Source: Tatumella terrea
Lineage (GTDB): Bacteria; Pseudomonadota; Gammaproteobacteria; Enterobacterales; Enterobacteriaceae
Direction of reading: 5' to 3'
DNA: 64,000 bases
Assembly: GCF_039523755.1 (NCBI RefSeq)
Contig: NZ_BAAAFX010000013.1
Span: 372,001-436,000, forward strand
Positions 16,915-24,695 of this stretch are shown in pieces. Under the pieces are notes generated by a model that was not told the DNA's origin, ran no database searches, and worked only from the letters and a program-made list of their open reading frames with translations. Each line of letters opens with the position of its first letter. Position 1 is the first letter of the stretch. Made by a program: the position numbers and the translations under genes.

Positions 16915-17163
16915 ATGGTAACAATTCGTTTGGCACGTCACGGCGCTAAAAAGCGTCCATTCTATCAGGTTGTCGTTACTGACAGCCGTAATGCGCGTAA
17001 TGGTCGTTTCATTGAGCGCGTTGGTTTCTTCAACCCGGTTGCATCTGGTCAGGCTGAAGCACTGCGTCTGGATCTGGATCGCATCGAACACTGGGTTGGC
17101 TTAGGCGCAACTGTTTCTGACCGCGTTCACGCGCTGGTTAAAGAAGCGAAAAAAGCAGCTTAA
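16915..17163 (+). CDS. rpsP: 30S ribosomal protein S16
   Basis: S16 is an assembly protein of the small ribosomal subunit body. The 82-residue chain is the family length, begins MVTIRLARHGAKKRPFYQVV and has SRNARNGRFIERVGFFNP. ATG 16915 is preceded by AAAGAGGATGTT. It is the first gene of the conserved rpsP-rimM-trmD-rplS operon. Confidence 0.98.
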   Translation: MVTIRLARHGAKKRPFYQVVVTDSRNARNGRFIERVGFFNPVASGQAEALRLDLDRIEHWVGLGATVSDRVHALVKEAKKAA

Positions 17164-17181
17164 TCTGTCACGGTGGCGAAC

Positions 17182-17736
17182 ATGAGCATGACCAGAAAAT
17201 CTACCGCACAACCTCCTGTTAATTCTCTTACGTTAGGAAAGATGGGAGCGGCCTACGGTATTCGTGGTTGGCTCAAAGTGTTTTCTTCCACTGAAGACGC
17301 TGAGCGTATCTTTGATTACCAACCCTGGTTTATTCAGCGTGCCGGTCAATGGCAGCAGGTTGAACTGGAAGGCTGGAAAAATCACAATCAGGACATGATT
17401 ATCAAAGTCAAAGGCATTGATGATCGTGATGCGGCGGCTCAATTAACGAATTGCGAAATTGTGGTTGATTCGACGCAGTTGCCCGAGCTGGAAGACGGTG
17501 ACTACTACTGGAAAGACCTTATCGGTTGCCAGGTGGTTAACGTTGAAGGCTACGCGATGGGGAAAGTCATTGATATGATGGAAACCGGATCGAACGACGT
17601 GATGGTCGTGAAGGCAAACCTGAAAGATGCTTTTGGCGCTAAAGAGCGGTTAATCCCGTTTCTTTATGAACAGGTTATCAGAAAAGTCGATCTCTCTGCT
17701 GGCACAATTGAAGTAGATTGGGATCCTGGTTTTTGA
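17182..17736 (+). CDS. rimM: Ribosome maturation factor RimM
   Basis: RimM binds S19 and the 16S head and assists late 30S assembly. The protein has an N-terminal RimM domain (LGKMGAAYGIRGWLKVFSSTEDAERIF) and a C-terminal PRC-barrel domain (YYWKDLIGCQVVNVEGYAMG to VDLSAGTIEVDWDPGF). Start choice: ATG 17182 lies 5 nt after GGTGG and gives 184 residues; ATG 17188 gives 182, exactly the E. coli length, and cannot be excluded. It is 18 bp behind rpsP and 35 bp before trmD. Confidence 0.96.
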   Translation: MSMTRKSTAQPPVNSLTLGKMGAAYGIRGWLKVFSSTEDAERIFDYQPWFIQRAGQWQQVELEGWKNHNQDMIIKVKGIDDRDAAAQLTNCEIVVDSTQLPELEDGDYYWKDLIGCQVVNVEGYAMGKVIDMMETGSNDVMVVKANLKDAFGAKERLIPFLYEQVIRKVDLSAGTIEVDWDPGF

Positions 17737-17771
17737 TCTCCGGACATAACGGTAAACCAACGGCGAACGCT

Positions 17772-18536
17772 ATGTGGATTGGTGTGATAAGCCTGTTTCC
17801 AGAGATGTTTCGTGCGATTACCGATTACGGGGTAACTGGCCGGGCTGTAAAAAGCGGTCTGCTCAGCATTCAGTGCTGGAGTCCAAGAGACTTCACACAT
17901 GACAGGCATCGTACTGTCGACGACCGTCCTTATGGGGGCGGGCCGGGAATGCTGATGATGGTGCAACCTTTACGGGATGCTATCCATGCAGCGAAAGCTG
18001 CGGCAGGTGAAGGTGCTAAGGTGATTTATCTGTCACCTCAGGGACGCAAACTGGACCAACAGGGCGTTTGCGAACTCGCCGCAGATCAGAAGCTAATTCT
18101 GGTGTGTGGCAGGTATGAAGGTATTGATGAGCGGGTAATCGACGCCGAAATTGATGAAGAATGGTCAATCGGTGATTACGTGCTCAGCGGCGGGGAACTG
18201 CCGGCAATGACGATGATCGACTCGGTCGCCCGGTTTATTCCGGGAGTGCTCGGGAAACAGGCATCGGCGGAAGAAGACTCGTTTTCTGACGGATTGCTGG
18301 ATTGTCCGCATTATACCCGACCTGAAGTGTTAGAAGGTGTGGAGGTACCGCCGGTTCTGCTGTCGGGAAACCATGCTGAAATTCGCCGCTGGCGTCTGAA
18401 GCAGTCGTTGGGCCGTACCTGGCTAAGAAGACCTGAGCTTCTGGAAAACCTGGCTCTGACTGAAGAGCAAACTAAATTGTTGCGTGAGTTCCGTAAGGAA
18501 CACCAGCAGCAACAACATGATGATACGGAAGAGTAA
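17772..18536 (+). CDS. trmD: tRNA (guanine37-N1)-methyltransferase
   Basis: TrmD methylates G37 next to the anticodon, preventing +1 frameshifting. The 254-residue SPOUT enzyme (E. coli 255) starts MWIGVISLFPEMFRAITDYG and includes HRTVDDRPYGGGPGMLM, the AdoMet knot VCGRYEGIDERVI and SIGDYVLSGGELPAM, and the catalytic-site DCPHYTRPEV segment. ATG 17772 is the conserved start; the frame extends upstream but only into non-homologous sequence. Part of the rpsP operon. Confidence 0.98.
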   Translation: MWIGVISLFPEMFRAITDYGVTGRAVKSGLLSIQCWSPRDFTHDRHRTVDDRPYGGGPGMLMMVQPLRDAIHAAKAAAGEGAKVIYLSPQGRKLDQQGVCELAADQKLILVCGRYEGIDERVIDAEIDEEWSIGDYVLSGGELPAMTMIDSVARFIPGVLGKQASAEEDSFSDGLLDCPHYTRPEVLEGVEVPPVLLSGNHAEIRRWRLKQSLGRTWLRRPELLENLALTEEQTKLLREFRKEHQQQQHDDTEE

Positions 18537-18578
18537 TCTTCCCTGAATATCAGTTTACCCAGGATAAGAGATTTAATT

Positions 18579-18926
18579 ATGAGCAACATTATTAAACAAA
18601 TTGAACAAGAACAGATGAAACAGGATGTACCTTCATTCCGTCCGGGTGACTCCGTGGAAGTGAAAGTATGGGTCGTTGAAGGTTCTAAAAAACGTCTGCA
18701 GGCATTCGAGGGCGTGGTTATCGCTATTCGTAACCGCGGTCTGCACTCTGCATTCACTGTTCGTAAGATTTCTAACGGCGAAGGTGTTGAGCGTGTATTC
18801 CAGACTCACTCACCAGTAATTGACAGCATTGCTGTTAAACGTCGTGGTGCTGTACGTCAGGCCAAACTGTACTACCTGCGTGAGCGTACTGGTAAGGCTG
18901 CTCGTATCAAAGAGCGTCTTAACTAA
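18579..18926 (+). CDS. rplS: 50S ribosomal protein L19
   Basis: L19 lies at the 30S-50S interface. The 115-residue chain equals E. coli L19 and includes RPGDSVEVKVWVVEGSKKR and the C-terminal LYYLRERTGKAARIKERL. ATG 18579 follows CAGGATAAGAGATT. It is the last gene of the rpsP operon, closed by a strong terminator. Confidence 0.98.
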   Translation: MSNIIKQIEQEQMKQDVPSFRPGDSVEVKVWVVEGSKKRLQAFEGVVIAIRNRGLHSAFTVRKISNGEGVERVFQTHSPVIDSIAVKRRGAVRQAKLYYLRERTGKAARIKERLN

Positions 18927-18965
18927 GGTATCGCTAACGCGACATCTGAAAGTTAATAGCAGAAA

Positions 18966-18998
18966 GGGGTTGGCCACTGGCCAGCCCCCTTTTTTTTT
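18966..18998 (+). terminator. Intrinsic terminator of the rpsP operon
   Basis: GGGGTTGGCC (18966-18975) pairs with GGCCAGCCCC (18979-18988) around ACT, followed by a run of nine T. Confidence 0.95.
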
Positions 18999-19162
18999 GC
19001 CTGCGGGCAGTCGCCTGGCAGGGAGGAAAGTCAGCGTATTACCCGCGTAAGAGAACGATGTTGCAGATTTTTTGGGGAGCCTGGTGCCGGTATTTTCGGA
19101 ATGACGATACAGCAGAGTTCTGTTTAACGGACCCGGTTAAGCACTCTCTTTTCCCCGTGCTC

Positions 19163-19501
19163 TTAAAATTTTGATAATTCTGAGGAGTAGCCATTCGCGT
19201 GAAGGTAGTCGATGACTCTCACTTTAACGGCACCGAGCCACTCAGCGGCTGTCATATCCCATCTGTCGGGCGAAAAATCAACGCGGTATCGCACGGTAAA
19301 AAACCTCAGCCCCAGCGGTTCCTGCTCAAATTCCTGAATATTAGCCAGCAGCATTCTCAGATGGAAGGGTGATGAAGTGGCTATATATTCATTCAGTAAG
19401 TTATCGAAATTACACCCGGGATCGAAAATATCACAATCCTGGCCGTAGTACGCCACAACGAGGTTATCCATCTCACAGGATTTGGTCATATCAGTATCCA
19501 T
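19163..19501 (-). CDS. Small immunity-like protein (CdiI_2-type resemblance)
   Basis: A 112-residue acidic protein. AAGGAG lies 5 nt before ATG 19501, which is why I prefer it to an upstream in-frame start at 19555. The N-terminal pattern LVVAYYGQDCDIF, then FDNLLNEYI, then SPFHLRMLLANIQEF resembles the CdiI_2 immunity family (typically a YFHQDWD motif followed by helices with LL.EI). This family protects against RNase A-like contact-dependent inhibition toxins. A broken toxin-like gene lies 28 bp upstream on the same strand (19530-19673), which supports the reading. The family call is from memory of the pattern, not a search. Confidence 0.6.
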   Translation of the reverse strand: MDTDMTKSCEMDNLVVAYYGQDCDIFDPGCNFDNLLNEYIATSSPFHLRMLLANIQEFEQEPLGLRFFTVRYRVDFSPDRWDMTAAEWLGAVKVRVIDYLHANGYSSELSKF

Positions 19502-19529
19502 ATCACTCCTTATGGCGTAGGGAAGGCCG

Positions 19530-19673
19530 TCACCAGATAATATTGCAAACGACACCTAAACCTCCCCACAGGCGATGACTGAGTATCTCACCTTCGCTTA
19601 CTGTCTGGTGGCGAACCATAGCAGCCAATTGTATGGGCGATAAAACGAAACTAAGCCCTTCATCCTTATTCAT
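19530..19673 (-). pseudogene. Truncated toxin-like gene, 47 codons left
   Basis: A short frame begins at ATG 19673, with AAGGATTTGATA just upstream, and reads MNKDEGLSFVLSPIQLAAM..., then VSEGEILSHRLWGGLGVV, before a stop at 19530. I recall the segment SPxQLAAV...EGE..S.RLWGGLGVVGG as the N-terminal part of a family of T6SS/CDI effectors that carry a C-terminal RNase A-like nuclease. Here everything after GGLGVV is missing, so the toxic domain is gone. The intact immunity-like gene follows 28 bp later. The toxin identity is an inference; the short frame and its ribosome-binding site are visible. Confidence 0.55.
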
Positions 19674-20216
19674 TATCAAATCCTTTTTAATCGTGAATAT
19701 GAATTTTGCAAAGGTAAGGCTATTACGGAGGTTTAATTTTTAAAAGTGTTTACTGTCGGGAGATGCCAGTTTTGACAGCCTTCCTCACGGTTTTCCGAAA
19801 AATCATCCGCCCCGTAAAGGGCCTTTAACGATCAGCAGCCTGATGACTTCGCTAATCCGGGCGCTGACCGGATTTGTCAGGATGATTCCCGGTCTCAGGC
19901 GTATGAGTCTCTTTGCAATAACTGACAGGACTCTCCCTGAACCCGGTGGCAGGTCATCGCTGACCTTATTCATTAACTGAATGCCTCCTGACCACGGCCT
20001 CTGACTACCGGGGGGCTGTTCCCTCATCAGCCACTGCATCCCCGGGGATAACTGATATCACAGCCCGGCCGGACAGGGATTTATACGGGACTGACATCAC
20101 TTTTCGTCCGGAAATGTTATTATGTGTTCATTCATCCGCGGTTGCAGGTCAGATTGTCTGATGCTGTACGACCCGGCGCCCGTAAAAACGGGGACTGACG
20201 ACGACAGGAACATGTT
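19674..20216. other. Gene-free stretch between the toxin remnant and the cystathionine gamma-synthase-like gene
   Basis: No credible gene is visible. The part next to the toxin remnant is AT-rich (19670-19750), while 19800-20060 is GC-richer with a minus-strand frame (19803-20039) that lacks a start signal and a recognisable fold. The last 60 bp contain the leader of the next gene with GACAGGAACATGTT before ATG 20217. Confidence 0.55.
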
Positions 20217-21506
20217 ATGAGTGACGGTAAAACCATTAAAACCCGCCAGGGAGAGCATCATCTGCACCCGGAGACATTAATGACCAGTTATGGTTATGAC
20301 CCGATGTTATCTGAAGGTGCGGTGAAGCCTCCGGTTTTCCTTACCTCAACCTTTATTTTTCGTACCGCAGAAGAAGGGCAAACCTTCTTCGATGTCGCCA
20401 GCGGACGTCAGGCGGCTCCGGACGGGACGCGCGAAGGGCTGGTCTATTCCCGTTTTAACCATCCTAACAGTGAAATTGTGGAAGATCGTCTGGCGCTGTA
20501 TGAAGGCGCTGAACGTTGTGCCCTGTTTTCCTCAGGGATGTCGGCGATTAGCTCAGTATTACTGACGTTGTGTCAGCCAGGGGATGTGGTGCTGAAAACC
20601 CAGCCACTCTACGGCGGCACAGAAACCCTGTTTAATAAAACGCTGGCCCGCTTAGGGATCAGCAGCCATCCGTTAAGTGATGCGCTGTCGTATGAACCGA
20701 TGCTGGCCTCCGGTAAGGCCGCGCTCAGCACCGGTCGTGTGGCTGCCATCTTTGTGGAAACACCGGCTAACCCGACCAACTCGCTGGCGGATATTCGTCT
20801 GCTTGCCAGGCTCGCTGATGAACTTGAGCAGTTACAGGGCTTCCGTCCGCCGGTGGTCTGCGATAATACGTTGCTCGGTCCGGTCTTTCAGCGTCCCCTG
20901 GCACTGGGTGCCGATATCAGTGTTTACTCTCTGACCAAATATGTCGGCGGGCATTCTGATTTGGTGGCGGGTGCAGCGATGGGGAGCCGTGCGCTGATGG
21001 CGCCGGTCAGGCAGATGCGCAGTGCGATCGGGACTCAGCTTGACCCGCATTCCTGCTGGATGCTGGGGCGCTCTCTGGAAACCCTGCAGTTACGCATGGA
21101 AAAAGCGAATAATAATGCACAGAAAGTGGCCGAATTTCTGCAACAGCACCCCGGGATTTCGGCGGTCAATTACCTGCCTTTCAAAGGGGCGGAAACCCCG
21201 GAAGGTAAATTGTATCAGCAGCAGTGTCAGGGGGCCGGGTCCACGTTCTCTTTTGATGTCGGACAGACTCAGGCAGATGCCTTCCGGTTCCTGAATCACC
21301 TGAAAATTTTCAGGCTGGCTGTCAGTCTGGGGGGGACCGAATCGCTGGCGAGTCATCCGGCGACCACCACGCACTCTGGTGTCGCAAAAGAAACCCGCGA
21401 AGCCTTTGCTATCTACGATACTACGGTTCGCGTCTCTATCGGCATCGAGCATCCGGACGATCTGATTGCTGATCTGCAACAGGCGCTGGACTCTCTGTCA
21501 GCATAA
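20217..21506 (+). CDS. PLP-dependent trans-sulfuration enzyme (cystathionine gamma-synthase / methionine gamma-lyase family)
   Basis: A 429-residue fold-type I PLP enzyme of the Cys/Met metabolism family. Residues 75-82 (LVYSRFNHP) and 105-110 (FSSGMSA) form the phosphate pocket, LYGGTETLF supplies the stacking tyrosine, VETPANPTN and VCDNTL follow, and SLTKYVGGHSD carries the Schiff-base lysine K241. The C-terminus has LGGTESLASHPATTTHSG. Substrate choice within the family (homocysteine/cystathionine or methionine) cannot be told from the sequence. The insert with FDVASGRQAAPDGTREG near 58-73 is not found in E. coli MetB. Single gene; ATG follows a GACAGGA ribosome-binding site. Confidence 0.88.
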   Translation: MSDGKTIKTRQGEHHLHPETLMTSYGYDPMLSEGAVKPPVFLTSTFIFRTAEEGQTFFDVASGRQAAPDGTREGLVYSRFNHPNSEIVEDRLALYEGAERCALFSSGMSAISSVLLTLCQPGDVVLKTQPLYGGTETLFNKTLARLGISSHPLSDALSYEPMLASGKAALSTGRVAAIFVETPANPTNSLADIRLLARLADELEQLQGFRPPVVCDNTLLGPVFQRPLALGADISVYSLTKYVGGHSDLVAGAAMGSRALMAPVRQMRSAIGTQLDPHSCWMLGRSLETLQLRMEKANNNAQKVAEFLQQHPGISAVNYLPFKGAETPEGKLYQQQCQGAGSTFSFDVGQTQADAFRFLNHLKIFRLAVSLGGTESLASHPATTTHSGVAKETREAFAIYDTTVRVSIGIEHPDDLIADLQQALDSLSA

Positions 21507-21548
21507 TGCATTGTATGCCGGCCAGCAGGCCGGCATAGCGCTGAACGC

Positions 21549-22148
21549 TTAGCGTGCAACGATAAAGCGTTCACTGTCAGGAATATAGGTCTTTTCTCCT
21601 GCCGGGGCTTCGATGGCACCGAAGTTCATCTGTGCCCGCAATTTCCAGCTGGCCGGAATATTCCATGCTTTCTGCACATCCTCGTCGACCAGCGGATTAT
21701 AGTGCTGCAGGTTAGCTCCGATACCTTTCTCTGCCAATGCCAGCCAGACAGCATACTGAGCGATGCCGGTGCTGTGCTCGGACCAGACAGGGAAGTTATC
21801 CGCATAGGACGGAAACTGTTGCTGAAGTCCGCTGACGACCTGCTGGTCTTCAAAAAACAGCACCGAGCCTGCCGCAGCCGCAAAGCCTGCCAGTTTTTTT
21901 TCGGTATTAGCGAAGGCATCAGCAGCCACCCGCTTTTTCAGTTGGTCCCGGGTCAGCGCCCAGAATTTTTTATGTTCCTCGCCGAGCAGGATCAGCGCCC
22001 GCGAACTTTGGGAGTTAAAAGCCGAGGGCGCATTCCGGATGGCGGTGCGGATAAGAGAAATCACCTCGTCCTCTGCCAGCGGCAGCGTCGGACCCAGGGC
22101 ATAGATAGTTCTGCGTTTTTCGGCCAGTTCATTGAAACCTTGCGACAT
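21549..22148 (-). CDS. Nitroreductase-family oxidoreductase (Frm2/Hbn1-like)
   Basis: A 199-residue flavin-dependent nitroreductase-fold protein. RRTIYALG near 12-19 corresponds to the FMN-binding RRS/T motif, APSAFNSQSSRALIL follows, and FPVWSEHSTGIAQYAVWLALAEKGIGANLQHYN is the typical C-terminal FMN site of the Frm2/Hbn1 and YodC-like group. Members reduce nitro compounds or respond to oxidative or fatty-acid stress; the substrate here is unknown. AGGAGACGAT precedes ATG 22148 on the minus strand. It is convergent with the trans-sulfuration gene and divergent from adhP. Confidence 0.87.
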   Translation of the reverse strand: MSQGFNELAEKRRTIYALGPTLPLAEDEVISLIRTAIRNAPSAFNSQSSRALILLGEEHKKFWALTRDQLKKRVAADAFANTEKKLAGFAAAAGSVLFFEDQQVVSGLQQQFPSYADNFPVWSEHSTGIAQYAVWLALAEKGIGANLQHYNPLVDEDVQKAWNIPASWKLRAQMNFGAIEAPAGEKTYIPDSERFIVAR

Positions 22149-22553
22149 ATCGTCTCCTTCGTGAGAGGAAAAATATCCCCGTTAATCCCGCAGGGGGAAG
22201 TAAGGTGTTTGCCTGTCTGAGCGACAGGGTATGCTTTCCACAGAAATAATACCTCCGGATACTAAGTAACAAATATGATTGATAGTATCAAAGGGTTTAG
22301 CCGTGTTTCTTTTCTGATTGCAGTGGGTGATTAACCCCGTCCGATATGTTTTCCTGCGATAACCGTCACCTGTACCGGGTCTGATTTTGCCGGTAATATC
22401 AACAACCGGGCGATTCTGTCGGAAAATTGTGCTAAAAATATCCCGGATATTTAATTTTTTCTGATGAATATCAACTCTTTTACCCTGATATATCGATACA
22501 CTCCGGTGTATGAGATATCCACTTTCACTGTTCCCGTCTTAAGGAGTTCTTCC
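22149..22553. other. Divergent regulatory region between the nitroreductase and adhP
   Basis: The 405-bp gap is AT-rich and should hold both promoters. I see no gene. An in-frame ATG at 22464 upstream of adhP has no homology and is not taken as its start. Confidence 0.5.
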
Positions 22554-23573
22554 ATGAAAGCAGCAGTCGTAACTAAAGATCATAGTGTAGACATTGTTGA
22601 TAAGAAACTGCGTCCCCTCGGGCACGGAGAGGCCCTGTTAAAGATGGAGTACTGTGGGGTATGCCATACGGATCTTCATGTAAAAAACGGCGACTTTGGT
22701 GACAAAACCGGCGTTATTCTGGGCCATGAAGGTATCGGGGTGGTTAAAGAAATCGGCCCGGGCGTGACTTCTCTGAAGCCGGGCGACCGTGCCAGTGTCG
22801 CCTGGTTCTTCCAGGGCTGCGGATACTGTGAGTATTGTAACAGCGGTAATGAAACCCTGTGTCGTAGCGTGAAAAATGCCGGCTATACCGTCGATGGCGG
22901 GATGGCTGAAGAATGTATCGTTGTTGCAGATTATGCCGTGAAAGTCCCGGAGGGATTAGATTCTGCCGCCGCCAGCAGTATTACCTGTGCCGGGGTGACG
23001 ACCTATAAAGCGGTCAAAGTATCTAACATTCGTCCGGGGCAGTGGATTGCGATTTATGGTCTGGGCGGCCTGGGGAACCTGGCGCTGCAGTATGCAAAAA
23101 ATGTATTTAATGCGAAAGTTGTCGCCGTCGATGTCAACGAAAATCAGCTCGAATTCGCCAAAGAGATGGGCGCCGATCTGACGATTAACCCGTTAAATGA
23201 AGACGCAGCGAAAGTGATGCAGGAAAAATGTGGCGGAGCCCATGCCGCAGTAGTGACTGCGGTCGCTAAATCTGCCTTTAACTCAGCGGTCGATTGTGTA
23301 CGTGCAGGCGGACGTGTGGTGGCGGTCGGTCTGCCTCCGGAGTCTATGAGTCTGGATATTCCTCGCCTGGTTCTGGACGGTATCGAAGTTGTCGGTTCGC
23401 TGGTGGGTACCCGTAAAGATCTGAGTGAAGCTTTCCGTTTCGCGGCGGAAGGTAAAGTGGTGCCGAAAGTTGAAAAACGTAAAGTGGAAGACATTAATGA
23501 TATTTTCCACGAGATGGAGCAGGGGAAAATCAAAGGCCGTATGGTGATCGACTTCTGTTCACACGACCACTAA
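22554..23573 (+). CDS. adhP: Zinc-dependent alcohol dehydrogenase AdhP (ethanol-active)
   Basis: AdhP interconverts primary alcohols and aldehydes with NAD. The 339-residue protein (E. coli 336) shows CGVCHTD with the catalytic zinc ligand C37, GHEG with H58, and a structural zinc site at C89, C92, C95 and C103. The Rossmann motif GLGGLGN lies near 174-180. AAGGAG is 8 nt before ATG 22554 and the product starts MKAAVVTKDH, as in homologues. It is a single gene with its own strong terminator. Confidence 0.95.
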   Translation: MKAAVVTKDHSVDIVDKKLRPLGHGEALLKMEYCGVCHTDLHVKNGDFGDKTGVILGHEGIGVVKEIGPGVTSLKPGDRASVAWFFQGCGYCEYCNSGNETLCRSVKNAGYTVDGGMAEECIVVADYAVKVPEGLDSAAASSITCAGVTTYKAVKVSNIRPGQWIAIYGLGGLGNLALQYAKNVFNAKVVAVDVNENQLEFAKEMGADLTINPLNEDAAKVMQEKCGGAHAAVVTAVAKSAFNSAVDCVRAGGRVVAVGLPPESMSLDIPRLVLDGIEVVGSLVGTRKDLSEAFRFAAEGKVVPKVEKRKVEDINDIFHEMEQGKIKGRMVIDFCSHDH

Positions 23574-23594
23574 ACCCCCCACGACTAAAACAGG

Positions 23595-23623
23595 CCCTGA
23601 CCGAAAGGTCAGGGTTTTTTTTT
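23595..23623 (+). terminator. Intrinsic terminator of adhP
   Basis: CCCTGACC (23595-23602) pairs with GGTCAGGG (23607-23614) across a GAAA tetraloop and is followed by nine T. Confidence 0.95.
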
Positions 23624-23916
23624 GGCTTCAGATAATTTTTCGTCACATAAAAATGACAATCACTGCCCCGCATTGTAAAAAATTCCGCCAAAGCCGCAGG
23701 ACGACTGAGTCTGTTTTCGGTTAAATTGGTCAGACCGGATTTTGTTGTAAAGTAAGCTGAATCACACTTCTGATACTAATTCTGTGATCTGTTTCGAATA
23801 AACTTAACAACACTTTTACATTGTCGTTAGGATATTCCCGACAACACAGCGTTAACTTCAGGAGATCATGCGTTCGGGATAATCGTCTGAAACAGGGGCT
23901 CGCGCCGGAGGGAAAC
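23624..23916 (+). promoter_or_regulatory. Leader of lldR with a possible LldR/FadR-type operator
   Basis: GGTCAGACC at 23728-23736, inside AAATTGGTCAGACCGGATTT, matches the TGGTnnnACC core used by GntR regulators of the FadR/PdhR/LldR group. It lies about 185 bp before lldR. The outer halves are not well matched, so this is tentative. The rest of the gap is AT-rich without a gene. Confidence 0.35.
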
Positions 23917-24693
23917 ATGGAAAAACCGTCAGATAAACTCAGTGATTTGCTGGTCAGACGCCTGCAAACCCTGATCAGGGAACGGTCACTGACGGCCGGA
24001 ATGCGGTTACCTTCAGAGCGTAAACTTGCGGCGGAGCTGCAGGTTTCCCGGGCATCGGTCAGGGAAGCACTACAGAAACTGAACAGTACCGGAGTGGTCA
24101 CCACGCACCGCGGAGGCGGAACCTATGTGTGTAAAGCACTCTCGCCCTGGTCGCAACGGGTGATCGTCGAGCCTTTACTGGCTCAGATGGATAACCCCGG
24201 CTACCGTTCAGATATTCTGGAAGCAAGACATACGCTGGAAGCGGGAACGGCCTGGCATGCGGCACTCAGAGCCACTGCCGAAGATAAGCAACGGTTACAG
24301 TACTGCTTTGATGCCATGTGTGAGTTACAGGAAGGTGGCGATGCCGGCCTGGTGGCTCAGGCCGATGCCCGCTTTCATCTGATGATTGCTGAAGCGTCAC
24401 ACAATGCTGTGTTGTTACAGACTATGCGCGGACTGTTTGATTTATTGCACAGCTCGGTATTACAGAGTCGCCAGCAAATGTTTTCCAGCGAGGATATTGT
24501 CAGCCAGTTATCGGAACAACATCTTCATCTGTTGCAGGCGATCCTCCGGGGTGATGCTGAGGCAGCACGTAATGCCGCTAACTGCCATCTCAGTTTCGTG
24601 CACAGGACAACACAACAACTTGATGAAGACTATGCCAGACAACTCAGAGTTATTCGCTTGCCTGACAGCCTTCTGCAAAGCACAGAGAATTGA
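23917..24693 (+). CDS. lldR: GntR-family regulator of lactate use, LldR
   Basis: LldR senses L-lactate and controls its dehydrogenase. The 258-residue protein equals E. coli LldR in length. The N-terminal winged helix (about 1-75) has GMRLPSERKLAAELQVSRASVREAL and the FCD ligand domain (90-235) has ILEARHTLEAGTAWHAALRAT and FHLMIAEASHNAVLLQTMRGLFDLL, with the metal-site histidines. GGAGGGAAAC precedes ATG 23917. Its stop is 2 bp before lldD. The permease gene lldP, first in the E. coli lldPRD operon, is absent here. Confidence 0.93.
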   Translation: MEKPSDKLSDLLVRRLQTLIRERSLTAGMRLPSERKLAAELQVSRASVREALQKLNSTGVVTTHRGGGTYVCKALSPWSQRVIVEPLLAQMDNPGYRSDILEARHTLEAGTAWHAALRATAEDKQRLQYCFDAMCELQEGGDAGLVAQADARFHLMIAEASHNAVLLQTMRGLFDLLHSSVLQSRQQMFSSEDIVSQLSEQHLHLLQAILRGDAEAARNAANCHLSFVHRTTQQLDEDYARQLRVIRLPDSLLQSTEN

Positions 24694-24695
24694 TC

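Noticed and set aside
19803..20039. 78-codon minus-strand frame near the toxin remnant
   Set aside because: No Shine-Dalgarno and no protein-like pattern; too weak to list as a gene.
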